Assembly: GCA_918797485.1 (NCBI GenBank)
Contig: CAKKNE010000004.1
Location: 434,001 to 498,000, forward strand
Source: Pelagomonas calceolata
Taxonomy: Eukaryota; Sar; Pelagophyceae; Pelagomonadales; Pelagomonadaceae
Direction: 5' to 3'
Length of the DNA: 64,000 nucleotides
The position numbers were made by a program, and so were the translations under genes. How positions within the stretch are numbered: the stretch's first letter is position 1; each line of letters starts with the position of its first letter. The notes beneath the pieces were generated by a model. The model had not been told where the DNA came from. It did no database searches and saw only the letters and a program-made list of their open reading frames with translations. This document shows positions 1 to 8,524 of this stretch, piece after piece.

Positions 1-75
1 GCAGGACACATACCCCCCACGCCGCCGAGGCTAGAGCCGAGGCGCCCCACCACGCGACACGGAAAGTACACGTCC

Positions 76-644
76 TTAGTCGTCGTCCGACGAGTCGCCC
101 CACGCGCTCGAGAACGGAGAAGCCGCGAGCTTCTGCGCGCCGCTCATCGGCGGCGGCAAGGGCGGCGCCGCGGGCTTCGGCGCGGGCTTCGGCGCGGGCG
201 CAGCAGGAGCAGCAGGCGCCGCGGGAGGCTTCGGCGCGCTCACCTTTGTTTTGGCCAAAGCGGCGTCAATAGCTCTCAGCTCCGCCTCCGCCTGAGCTTT
301 TTTATCGAGTTCAGCCTTCGTCACGGCCCAGGCCGCGTGGGCGTCGTCCTCCTTCTCCTTGATCTTCGTCAAATATTTGATGTACTCCCCATGGTTGCGG
401 AACGCGATGTCCTCGGACGCATCTCTCTCTTTTTGGCACTTCGCCAGATAAGCCTTGTAGGCCGCCTCATCTTTAAAATTCAGCACGACCTTCTCGGGGA
501 TGGGCGGCTCAAGCTCCGGGCAGTTCGCCCTAGTATGATTACCACCGCAATGGTAACACCCTTTCCCCTTACCGCCTTTGCCGGAGTTCCGTCGGTCGCC
601 CTTGCCGCCGCCGCCTCGTCCTTTGCCGCTGTTCCGTCGGTTCC

Positions 645-675
<31 letters not shown>

Positions 676-822
676 TCGTCCTCCGCCGCCGCCGCCGCCG
701 CCTCGTCCACTCCCTCGTCTACGGCCGCCGCTCTTCTTTTTCGAGGAGCCACCCCCTGCCGGCGCGATGCCGCCGTTGTAGCGCGGGTCCAAGGACTTGG
801 CCATGCCGTCGCCGGGCGCCAT
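76..822 (-). CDS. Gly/Arg-rich zinc-knuckle protein, probably RNA-binding
   Basis: A 248-residue protein. Residues 25-88 are a low-complexity Gly/Arg/Lys tract encoded by long GCC/GGC runs, followed by one zinc knuckle at C89, C92, H96 and C101 (C-x2-C-x3-H-x4-C spacing). A charged, probably helical segment (about 110-190) and a Pro/Ala-rich linker lead to a short acidic C-terminus. RGG-like tracts next to a CCHC knuckle are typical of single-stranded RNA or DNA binding proteins, so a nuclear or RNP role is inferred. No catalytic domain is visible. The ATG is the first of two in-frame Met codons (residues 1 and 7). There is no palindromic promoter motif upstream. A retroelement Gag origin is unlikely, since no other element parts are nearby. 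Confidence 0.75.
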
Positions 823-1380
823 TTTTGCGTTTGCGCTTGCTTTGCTTTGCTTCCTGCAGCAGTGGTGACCTGCAGCAGCTACCTGTACGCGTGTTTGTTG
901 CAGCTCGCAGTCTCAAGATCGATTATGAGTAATGAATGCTGTGTGCCGCGGCAGTATGAGTGCAGCAATGTGCGTATGACCGGCCAACTCGAATGTGCTT
1001 GTCGACGACTGCATTTTCAGCTATGTGCGGGTTTGAAAGCGCACTCGTCCCATGCTTCCTCTCTCGACGGATGTTGTGAAGTGCTTACGACGCCTCCCGC
1101 CGCGCCGCGGCGATCGCGACATTTGCTCTGCACCCAGCAGCAGGGAGTGGCATTGCTCATGGTGCCCCACGCCTGCTGAGAAGTTCGCATTCGTATCATT
1201 TGAGACCGGACGCACTACTGCTGTTGCAAGCGCGCGTCAAAACGGCTGCATCCCTGCGCTATTGCTGCTGAAAAAGCAGTGCAGCCTTCAGCGCGCTGCC
1301 TGGCGCGCCGTCGACGCGAAGTTACAGCCGCCGTGCCCAGCAGTAGCTAGGCAGACACGCCATCGACGTGCAGTTGTAGC
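823..1380. other. Intergenic region between divergent genes
   Basis: This 558-bp spacer separates the zinc-knuckle gene from the transporter gene, which diverge. It should hold both promoters. I see no recognisable element and no copy of the CTAG palindrome found in many other spacers; a weak 'gctaggcagacac' at about 1350 is not convincing. Confidence 0.5.
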
Positions 1381-2313
1381 ATGAGTGCCGTGACATGGCT
1401 CGCGATTGCGGGAGGCGCGGTCGCCCCAGGCCTCATGGCCTTCGGGCTGTTTGTCTGGGCGGACGCGTGGACCTACTCGCCGCTCGCGCTGAACGCCTTT
1501 AAGTGTGCCTTAGGGTCGTCGCTCTTCGGGCTTGTTGTGCTCATATTTTACCGAAGGCCGATGCCGGAGCGCGTCGTGTTATGGCTGGCGTTTTCCTCGC
1601 TCTTGGGAATCGTGATCGCAGATACGCTCTGGCTCGCGGCGCTGCAGATTCTCGGCGCGCGGCGCATGATCGCCATTGATGCTTTAAAACCTTTTGTGGC
1701 GGCCTTCATGGGCTACTTTTTGTTAGGTGATGCCGTGCCGTGGCTCGGGTACCTTGGTGTTGTCGTTTGTGCGCTGGGCGTGTATTTGCTGAATGTGGAG
1801 TCTGCCGAAAAGAAGGAGGCGGACGAAGACGCCGTGGAGGCCGACGACGTCGCCGTGGAAGAGGCGACGGAGCCCCCATATCTCAGAGGCTACGCCTACG
1901 CGACGGTCAACGTGGTCCTCGACGTCTACGCCGCCACGATCACGGTCGCCGAGCGCGGGCCCCTGTCCTCTGCCGAGGTCAATTTGTTGCGGTTCGGCCT
2001 AGCTGCGGTACTACTGATCCTGGTCTGGGTTTTACGAGAGGGCCGCCGCAAGTCAGACGCGAAGCCGATGGCGCGGCGCGACTGGCTGCGCGTGGCGTTG
2101 GGTGTGGTCTTCGTCACGTTCCTGACGCCGTTGATTACGGTGTGGACGATGTTTGTCCTTCCGCTTGCCGTGGCCGTGACTCTCTGGTCGCTGACACCGT
2201 TGTGGGCGCTGCCCGTTTCCGTGTACTTCGGGCAAAAGGTGTCGTCCCGGGCGGGCGCCGGCGCCCTGCTCGCAACGGGGGGTGTCGTGATGCTCGCGGT
2301 CGCGGTGACGTGA
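1381..2313 (+). CDS. EamA/DMT-superfamily membrane transporter
   Basis: A 310-residue polytopic membrane protein with about ten hydrophobic helices in two five-helix halves. These match the two EamA repeats of the drug/metabolite transporter superfamily. The halves are split by an acidic loop (residues about 140-163), after which the second repeat begins. Length fits the family (about 300). Members export or exchange small metabolites, but the substrate cannot be read from sequence. Either the plasma membrane or a plastid envelope is possible; there is no obvious transit peptide. The start is the ATG directly before the first hydrophobic helix. The stop is followed by a short introner-like sequence. 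Confidence 0.8.
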   Translation: MSAVTWLAIAGGAVAPGLMAFGLFVWADAWTYSPLALNAFKCALGSSLFGLVVLIFYRRPMPERVVLWLAFSSLLGIVIADTLWLAALQILGARRMIAIDALKPFVAAFMGYFLLGDAVPWLGYLGVVVCALGVYLLNVESAEKKEADEDAVEADDVAVEEATEPPYLRGYAYATVNVVLDVYAATITVAERGPLSSAEVNLLRFGLAAVLLILVWVLREGRRKSDAKPMARRDWLRVALGVVFVTFLTPLITVWTMFVLPLAVAVTLWSLTPLWALPVSVYFGQKVSSRAGAGALLATGGVVMLAVAVT

Positions 2314-2858
2314 GGGCGCGGCGTCGATGGCGTGGATGATTCGGCACGGCCGTGTACTTTTGATTTCCGCACGTGGTATTTTGTGTTGTATAAATTTGGG
2401 GTATTTGTATTGTCCCGGAGGCCGCCGCCGGTCGCGCGCGGTCGCTACCGGCGCAGTACCGGTCCCGGACCGGTCCGACGCGTCGGGAAAGCCCCAGAGC
2501 GACGCGCGCGCGTCTCGCTTGATTCTTTTTTTCCATACCCTACTCCGCACTTACCTGTACTTCAGCAGGCCCGGCTAAAAAGGCAATTAAAACGCGGCCG
2601 TGAAACTGATCCCACGCGTAAATAGCGAAGTGGAGGAAGCTCACAGACCTTCGAGGACGCCGCCTGAGTCGTTAAACGAGCGACGACGGCGGCGCTGGGC
2701 TGATTGGGCTCAGGAACAACAGGAATTGCTCATTAGCTAAACGGCGGCGCGGAGACCGCCGGGCGCCACACGGGCCGCGCAGAAACACGGCGCGACGATA
2801 ACAGGCCTTGCGAGATTAACAGGTAATTCCACTCGCAAGTGCTGCCGTACCGTTAACG
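2314..2858. other. Intergenic region with introner-like remnant
   Basis: This 545-bp stretch has no supported gene. Its first 60 bases carry two sequences otherwise seen inside introns here: the core GCGTCGATGGCGTGG (2321-2335) and an end-like TGATTTCCGCAC (2361-2372). An A/T-rich run with TATAAATTT lies near 2390. The rest shows nothing I can name. Confidence 0.45.
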
Positions 2859-3479
2859 ATGCGGTCGAACCAACTCGCGCTCCTCCTCATAACGGCGGCC
2901 GCGGAGCACCATTGCCCCGCGCGCACGCCGGGCGACGACGTCGCTAATGTTCATATCAACGGCGCGGCCGTGGGCTGCTACACGGGCCCGTGCGAAAGAT
3001 GTTTAGTTGGCGCCGAGTGCGCCACAGCGCCAAACCTCACGATGACCTACTCGAGCGTCACGGCCGCGGCGGGCGGCGCCTTCAGCCCCTGGAAGATGAT
3101 GATCGAAGTCACGGCCGACGAGATGCACGACCACCTCGGCCTCGCCACGATGATCGCTCCGTTCGTCGGCCGTGTCCATTAACAACTTGTAGCATGGGGC
3201 GCTGATCTTGATTTCCACAGGTCGCCGGACTGGTTCACGGGCGCTTCCTCGCTCGAGCTCTGCGACTACGAGACGGGCATGTGGAAGGAGGAGGTCACCC
3301 ACATGGCCATGGCCTACGACGCGGGCACCGACGCTGGCATGACGTTCACCGCGGACGACATGCCCGAGGACTCGGCCAAGCCCATCTCAATGATCATGTG
3401 CGGCGATGCCGACGCCTTCTGCGACTCCGGCGACATGATGCCCGTCGCGACCATCACGGTCACGAAGATGATGATGTAG
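2859..3479 (+). CDS. Small secreted Spondin_N-domain protein
   Basis: Two exons, 2859-3160 and 3221-3479, give 186 residues. The first ~15 residues are a hydrophobic signal peptide, followed by a Cys-containing segment. The splice restores a hallmark of the Spondin_N domain: after 'ATMIAP' comes SPDWFTG, then LCD, a Trp, and YDAGTDAG. Spondin_N is a C2-like beta-sandwich of secreted and extracellular-matrix proteins that binds calcium and lipid in known members. Here it stands alone, without thrombospondin repeats, as in many microbial versions. Cellular role unknown; probably extracellular or cell-surface. The frame is only open across both exons if the 60-nt intron is removed, which supports the model. 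Confidence 0.8.
3161..3220 (+). other. 60-nt intron of the Spondin_N gene (introner-like)
   Basis: A GT-AG intron, phase 2. It begins gttcgtcgg and the next exon begins GTCGCCGG, so the donor lies in a near copy of the acceptor-side exon sequence. Inside that copy sit CGTGTCCATTAAC at the 5' side and, inverted, TTGATTTCCACAG at the 3' side. This resembles the ends of the introns in the antenna and PAS genes. Confidence 0.65.
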
Positions 3480-3562
3480 GCACCCCCCCCCATCCCTGCC
3501 TAAGCTAGACGCCGTCGACGCGCGTGTACAAAAGGGAGCACATGCTTAGGAGGGACCCCCGC

Positions 3563-4976
3563 CTACTCCGTCGCCCCGGGCACCAAGCAACTTTCGATCT
3601 TCTCCGTGAGGAACTTGCGGTCGAGGTTCCGCCCGATGAACACGATCTTGCTGACACGTCTCTCACCTTTCTGCCACTGCGTCTGGGCCGGCCCGAAGTC
3701 GATCTGCTCGTGCACGCCCTGAAAGACGAATTTTTGGTCGCCCTGTCCCGCGAAAGACAACACGCCCTTCGACCGATACAAATCGGCAGCTCTCGTTTGT
3801 AAGAGTTCAGCCATGAAGATGTTGAACTTCGGGACGTCCAGGAACCCCTCCACACTGATACCACAGGAGGACACCATCGACAGGTCGTGCACCTTTCCAC
3901 TCGTGGGTTCTTCTGACCCTTCCGTCTTCTTGAAGAGCACGGGATCGAGATCAATGCACTTCTCGATGTCAAACGAATTGATCCCAATAATCTTCTTCAG
4001 GTCGACTCGGGACCTCTCGCACTCGATCACTTCAGCAAAATGATTGATCTTCCGGATGTCCTTCCTTATGGCTGTGAGCTCGTCCGGCGTCACCAGGTCC
4101 ACTTTATTGAGCAAGATCTTATCACTGAAAGCTACTTGTTGCACGGCCTCGTTGACGGCGCCTGCGTTTTTCGCGTCGTGAGATTCGCTCCACGATGGGT
4201 CGCGGCGACGGCGTGGGGGCGGTGGCAGCGCTAGCTCGGCGCGAGCCACCAGCAGCGACGCGAGTGAGTTGCGTGTGTGTGTGTGTCTCGGCGACGGCGT
4301 CGACGGGCGCGCCGGGGAGACTCGCACTCCCACCCCCACGCCATCGCCGCGACGCCACCGCCGCGCGACCAAGCAAGGACGCCGCAGCACGCACCGTCCG
4401 GCTTCTGCTCCTCGAGGTGCGCCTTGACGTGCTTCGCGCTCGCGAGGCAGACGACCTGCGTGGAAGCTCAAACTCGGCCACGACCGCCGAGCGACGCCCG
4501 CGACCGTACCCAGAGAGCAGCAGACCGCGACCCACCCCGAATTGAAGTAAACCTTGAAGTTCGGCACTGGCAAAAACCGCGTCGATCGCAAAATTATCAT
4601 CAATCCATTGATTACTTTTCAATGTTGCGATGATCGGCGCCGGGTCGGCCAGACCCGTCGTCTCGAGCATCACCGCATCAAATTGTTGTCTTTTCTCTAC
4701 TAATCCTCCTAATGTGCGTACTAAGTCACCTCTTATCGAACAGCAAGCACAGCCGTTGTCCATCTGGATCAGGTCCTCCTTCGACGCCATATTGGCCGAC
4801 ACGAGCTTCTCGTCGATATTGATCTCGCCGAACTCATTTTCTATAACACAAATGCGCTTGTCCCGCTGCTCCGTCAGTATGTAGTTTATGAGGGTCGTCT
4901 TGCCGGCCCCTAAGAATCCGGTGATGATCGTGAAGGGCGTCTTGGCTTCGTCCTTTGTTGATGATTGCTCGGCCAT
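3563..4976 (-). CDS. CobW/COG0523 G3E-family GTPase (metal chaperone type)
   Basis: Three exons on the minus strand: 4976-4578, 4455-4395 and 4161-3563, giving 352 residues. The Walker A loop GFLGAGKTT is at residues 20-28, the metal-binding GCACC motif at 75-79, and the base-specificity motif NKVD at 171-174. A C-terminal CobW_C-like domain with W/F-rich strands follows. COG0523 proteins use GTP hydrolysis to deliver zinc or another metal to client enzymes; the client cannot be identified here. The 61-nt middle exon codes for the switch region VVCLASAKH...EEQKPD, which the family requires, so both introns are well supported. An in-frame ATG at 5048 would add 24 residues. Palindrome P1 lies about 190 bp upstream. 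Confidence 0.88.
4162..4394 (-). other. Intron 2 of the CobW gene
   Basis: A 233-nt GT-AG intron, phase 1, with a (CA)n run near its middle. The downstream exon begins GCGCC and no terminal repeats are clear, so this may be an ordinary spliceosomal intron. Confidence 0.65.
4456..4577 (-). other. Intron 1 of the CobW gene
   Basis: A 122-nt GT-AG intron, phase 0. The next exon starts with GTC, as in the introner-type introns nearby. Its 3' half contains a 'GGCGGTCGTGGCCGAG' stretch close to one in the antenna-gene introns and ends gcttccacgcag, like the TTCCACAC ends of family A. Confidence 0.65.
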
Positions 4977-6011
4977 GGCTGCGGCGTGGCGCGCGCGCGC
5001 GTGGCGGTCGCTCTTAGAGCTCTTGGAGAGTGTCTCAATAGAGATCACCCACCGGGTGGCGCTGGCCTTATCGCTGCGGCCGGCGCTATGAAAGGACAGC
5101 CGGAAGCCTCCGAGTAGGAGCCGTGAATCGCTCTCTGGGTCGCCCTCGAGCGCGTGATGTCGAATTAGCTAGCGGCCTATAAGACACACTAGCAATCAGC
5201 CGGCATCCAGGCCGATGCCAGCCGACGGGAGAGGGTGCCCGACGCATCTCATCATTAGGTAGCGACCTTTTTGGCTTGTTGGAGCCAGATGCTCATTGTT
5301 GTGTGTGACGCTGCGGCACGGCCCGAATCCGTCCTGTGGGGCCACGACGGCGTCGATCACGACGTGTAGCGACGCCTCCCTGATTTTCCGCGGCCGACGA
5401 GGATGCGTGCTCGTGTCCTCATCAGCAGCCTCGATCAATTGTGCATCAAGGAAGAGTAGGAGCCGGAGTCTTCGTCAAAAAATCAGCGTGAGGGACGCCT
5501 TCATGCACGAGATGCCGCCGCTGCAAGCTCGCTGCAAATGCTGCATCAGCGGATGAGCTGCTTATCTTGGATCCGCCCTCCGCCATCTTTCGTTCGGCGC
5601 CGGACGGCCAAGAAAAGGGCCAAACGCGCCGTAAGCGTTCGCGGTGGCATCGCTGAGGCCAGAACGCAGCATCGCGCTAGCATCTGGTGCAAAAAAAAGC
5701 GATAGCTGCGAACGCGGCGGCGGTCGGACGCGAGTTCGAACGTCACCAGTCCCAGCTTATCGCAGCGCTGCTGCCGCGAGCGGCCTATGCATACCTAGCA
5801 CTGCTCGGTATCATAGCGCAACGCGCATCAACTGCGAGTGCTGGCCGGAGGCTGGAGCCGCGGCCGCCGCGAATACCGCGGCGCTCGCCGAGAGGCCGCT
5901 GCGAGGCGGACGCGCTGCGGCCTCGCCGTGCCCCCGCGAGAGCCGCTGCGAGGCGGAGACGCGACCGTCGCTCCGCGCGCCGTGCGCGACATAATGTCCC
6001 CGCAGGTTAAA
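4977..6011. other. Long intergenic region between CobW and antenna genes
   Basis: About 1 kb between divergent genes. Apart from palindrome P1 at 5168-5193 I see no supported gene or RNA. The last 200 bp are extremely GC-rich and repetitive in GCG/CGC, which creates long spurious open frames on both strands. Confidence 0.5.
5168..5193 (-). promoter_or_regulatory. CTAG palindrome P1
   Basis: GCTAG...CTAGC arms around a TATAAGACACA core; reads as the consensus on the minus strand. It lies 192 bp upstream of the CobW start. Confidence 0.6.
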
Positions 6012-7083
6012 ATGAAGCTCGTCGTCGCGCTCGCGCTCGCCCCCGTGGCGTCGGCCCTCGTCGCGCCGTCGACGCCGGCCGCGTCCAAGACGGTCCTCGC
6101 CGACGCCAAGTCGGACCTCGTCGACCTCCAGAACTCGATCCCGGGCCCGCCCGGCTTCTACGACCCGCTCGGCCTCTCGGACATGTCCTTCGCTTTGGGC
6201 ATGCAGGGCAACGCCGACGGCGGCGTCGGCCAGGAGGCCACGATCGGCTGGCTCCGCCACTCCGAGATCAAGCACGGCCGCATCGCCATGGCCGCGTTCC
6301 TCGGCTTCATCGCGCAGTGCACGCCCCTCGTTTCCGGCGAGCACAAGTTCCTCCCGTACCGCGGCTACGTCGCGGGCTGCACGCCGCAGGAGCAGTGGGA
6401 CAACATCCCCCTCTACGGCAAGCTCCAGATCTTCGTGCTCGTCGGCATGCTCGAGTCGTACGGCGAGGGCGCGTCGCAGCCGGACGGCTACGTTCCTTAC
6501 CGTGTGGAAATCACACCCGACAATTCTTCACCAAGTCATGGCTCGGCGACGACGCGGCCGTCGTGGCTCGGTGCGCGGTGAGGAACCGGTACCGCCACGC
6601 CGTCGAGCAGGCGTCGCGTCGATGGCGTGGAGGCCATAATCCGAGACGCGCCGCGAGAATTTGATTACGCACAGGTCCACTACATGCGCGGCGGCAAGCC
6701 GGGCTTCTACCCCGAGATCAAGGGCAAGGGCGGCCCGGGCGGCCACTTCCTCCTCAACCTCTGGGACCCCTTTGGGTTCACCACCAAGCGCACCGCCGAG
6801 CAGAAGGAGCGTGGCCTCAAGTGCGAGATCCTCAACGGCCGCGCGGCGATGCTCGGCATCATGGGCATGCTCTCGGCCTCCACCGTGCGATCTCGGCGTC
6901 CCGCGGTCGTGGCTGGTTTCTTTTCGATTTTGAGGCCGTTCGGACCGAGTCGCGAGACCGCGATGCTCCGCGCAGGTGCCGGGCTCGGTCCCCTTCCTGT
7001 CGGGCATCGAGGGCTTCCCGCAGTACGCGGGCAACGTGATGGTCCCCTTCTCGAACGACTTCACGCTCACGTCGATGGCCTAG
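6012..7083 (+). CDS. Fucoxanthin-chlorophyll a/c light-harvesting protein
   Basis: Three exons, 6012-6491, 6675-6884 and 6976-7083, give 265 residues. Residues 1-15 form an ER-type signal ending in ASA, then LVAPS, consistent with a bipartite signal to a secondary plastid. The chlorophyll-binding helices are clear: E-x2-H-G-R at residues 85-90 in helix A and E-x2-N-G-R-A-A-M-L-G from residue 211 in helix C. Length suits the FCP family. The protein sits in the thylakoid and funnels excitation energy to the photosystems. The chosen ATG gives the targeting peptide; an upstream in-frame ATG at 5994 is less likely. Both introns are phase 0, and both downstream exons begin with GT. Confidence 0.92.
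6492..6674 (+). other. Intron 1 of the antenna gene (introner family A)
   Basis: A 183-nt GT-AG intron. It starts gttccttac while the next exon starts GTCCACTAC, an imperfect target duplication. The 5' terminal repeat CGTGTGGAAATCA (6500-6513 region) pairs imperfectly with the 3' end TGATTACGCACAG. An internal hairpin is formed by CCACGCCGTCGA and TCGATGGCGTGG. Confidence 0.75.
6885..6975 (+). other. Intron 2 of the antenna gene (introner family B)
   Basis: A 91-nt GT-AG intron. It starts gtgcgatc and the next exon starts GTGCC. It shares both ends with the RCC1-gene intron: a 5' GATC-CGGCGTCCCG block and a 3' GAGACCGCGATGCTCCGCG-CAG block. Confidence 0.8.
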
Positions 7084-7407
7084 AGCGGTTGTCGACTCGG
7101 TCTCGGGAGGTTTCGCACATTGGCGATCTGGTGCGGCCCCGGGTCCATTGCTAGGTTTGAAGTAAGCTTTGACGTGTACTTAAGGCCGTCGGCCGCGCCC
7201 ATCGGGGGCGGCGGACTGGGCATGAGTAATGGGAGCATCCTTCTTTGATCCGTGCGGTATTTTTTGTTTTTTTAGACACTGGCAAGTATAATCAGGGGGA
7301 GGGTCGCGTCCTGGCTCCTAGCGGCGGCGCGGCACAGGAAAGTGAGGGGGAGAAGGGGATGTACATCAGCGGCTCCGAGGTGCACGGCCTCGTCGACGTC
7401 GGCAGGC
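7084..7407. other. Spacer between convergent genes
   Basis: A 324-bp gap that should hold the two 3' UTRs of the antenna gene and the small secreted protein gene. I see nothing else in it. Confidence 0.5.
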
Positions 7408-7794
7408 TCAAGCCTCGTCCAGGGCGGCCCCGTTGTCCTCCGAGAGCTTGCGGGCCGACCCGAACTTGAGCTTGCGCGTCATCGGTGTCCCGGCCTTCTG
7501 CGCGGCGAGGTCGGCCTCGCGCTTCGCCTGGGCCTCCTGGGCGCGTCGGCGCGCCTCGCACGTCGGCGAGGGCGTCGGCGAGGTCGTCGGCGAGGGCGTC
7601 GGCTCATCCGTTTTCATGCTCCCAAATTCTAGGGCGCGACCGGCCGGTCTGGAAGCCTGGCCGTCCGCGGCGCCGCGTAGCTTCGGCGTCATGTCAAACG
7701 TGTCACCGACGGCCTCGGTGCTGCCGCGTGGGGTTGACGGCGCGCCGCAGGCCATCGCCATGGCGAGGGCCAGCACTAAGTGCTTGAGGGTCAT
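7408..7794 (-). CDS. Small secreted protein with Pro/Thr/Ser-rich linker
   Basis: 128 residues. A hydrophobic signal peptide (residues about 1-17) ends in a typical AxA-like cleavage region. The middle holds a PTPSPT repeat tract (about residues 64-78) encoded by tandem GTCGGCGAGG-type DNA repeats. Then comes a basic, helical segment rich in Ala/Arg/Glu. No known domain is recognised. The Pro/Thr/Ser tract is the kind that is O-glycosylated in extracellular proteins. Convergent with the antenna gene. It could also be the N-terminal exon of a longer secreted protein. Confidence 0.5.
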   Translation of the reverse strand: MTLKHLVLALAMAMACGAPSTPRGSTEAVGDTFDMTPKLRGAADGQASRPAGRALEFGSMKTDEPTPSPTTSPTPSPTCEARRRAQEAQAKREADLAAQKAGTPMTRKLKFGSARKLSEDNGAALDEA

Positions 7795-8229
7795 GTTCGA
7801 CTACCGCACGTGGCCTGCGAGGCGGACGCAGATGTTGTGTTAGGGGCCGGGCGCGGTCTCCCAGTTTTACCGGAGCCTCTCACGGACCGGCGCTGTGGTT
7901 TTGAGACGGGCCGGGGTAGTCTCGACGCCGCCCGGGTCTCAAACTTCAGCTGAAGACCAATTTGCATAAACCAAATATTCGACGACGCAGGAGTCAACGG
8001 GCGCCGAATTCGCATCTAGGGCCGCAGCCGTACCCATGAGGGTCACGGAGATGACGAGCGAAATCATTTTGCGGTGGTTTGGTGGTGATGATAAGCGCCG
8101 CTTTGGCAAGCCTGTTTTGGCCATAGCAATACGCATTAACCTTAGTTCGAGCCGTCCCTATCTTTTTGTATGGCGTCGGACGCTCTGGTGGACGCCTGGG
8201 CCCCGTATGAATCGTTTTCGCCTGCTTGC

Positions 8230-8253
8230 TAGTGTCTTACAAGACGCTAGCCT
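8230..8253 (+). promoter_or_regulatory. CTAG palindrome P2
   Basis: Full consensus: GCTAGTGTCTTACA, AGA, CGCTAGC. 271 bp upstream of the XPD-like start and about 435 bp from the divergent secreted-protein gene. Confidence 0.7.
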
Positions 8254-8396
8254 GGGCTTTGCGGGCCAAAAGGCCGGCGCGCACCGGGCGCGGCTGCAAA
8301 GGGGAACCGCGGGCGCGTCAAAAAAAGCTCTCAGAACATCGCTGCGCCGAGACGCGCGTCAACACATCGATCGCGCGTCGTGCCGCAACAAGTTGG

Positions 8397-8490
8397 GCAA
8401 GCTCTCAGCACTGCCTGGACGGCGACGCCGCACGCGGGACGCGCTAGCGCACGCCACCGCTTTGCAAACTCTCAGCACTGCTGGACGGCG
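8397..8490 (+). repeat. Imperfect direct repeat in 5' region of XPD-like gene
   Basis: Two copies, 8397-8424 and 8464-8490, of a unit with core CTCAGCACTG-CTGGACGGCG, differing by one indel and one substitution, with start-to-start spacing 67 bp. Likely in the 5' leader. Confidence 0.6.
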
Positions 8491-8524
8491 CGCGCGCAAG
8501 CGAACGCATCGCTCGCCAAAAAGA

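Larger units (their letters stand above)
7795..8524. other. Intergenic region with palindrome and direct repeat
   Basis: A 730-bp spacer between divergent genes, holding palindrome P2 (8230-8253). Downstream is a direct repeat of about 27 bp at 8397-8424 and 8464-8490. The reading frame of the XPD-like gene stays open through part of this region by chance; the palindrome position argues for transcription starting after it. Confidence 0.5.

Noticed and set aside
630-715. GCC trinucleotide repeat as a stand-alone microsatellite
   Set aside because: It is in frame and codes the glycine tract of the zinc-knuckle protein.
76-822. Retroelement Gag, because of the zinc knuckle
   Set aside because: No polymerase, protease or terminal repeats nearby; Gly/Arg-rich knuckle proteins are common host RNA-binding proteins.
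5296-5556. Possible 86-residue gene upstream of the antenna gene
   Set aside because: No signal, domain or helix pattern, and composition is like the surrounding noncoding DNA.
5735-5760. tRNA T-arm-like sequence GAGTTCGAACGTC
   Set aside because: No acceptor stem, anticodon arm or D-arm could be found around it.
5838-6350. Long open frames on both strands around the antenna gene start
   Set aside because: They are antisense or out-of-frame to the clearly conserved antenna exon and reflect high GC.
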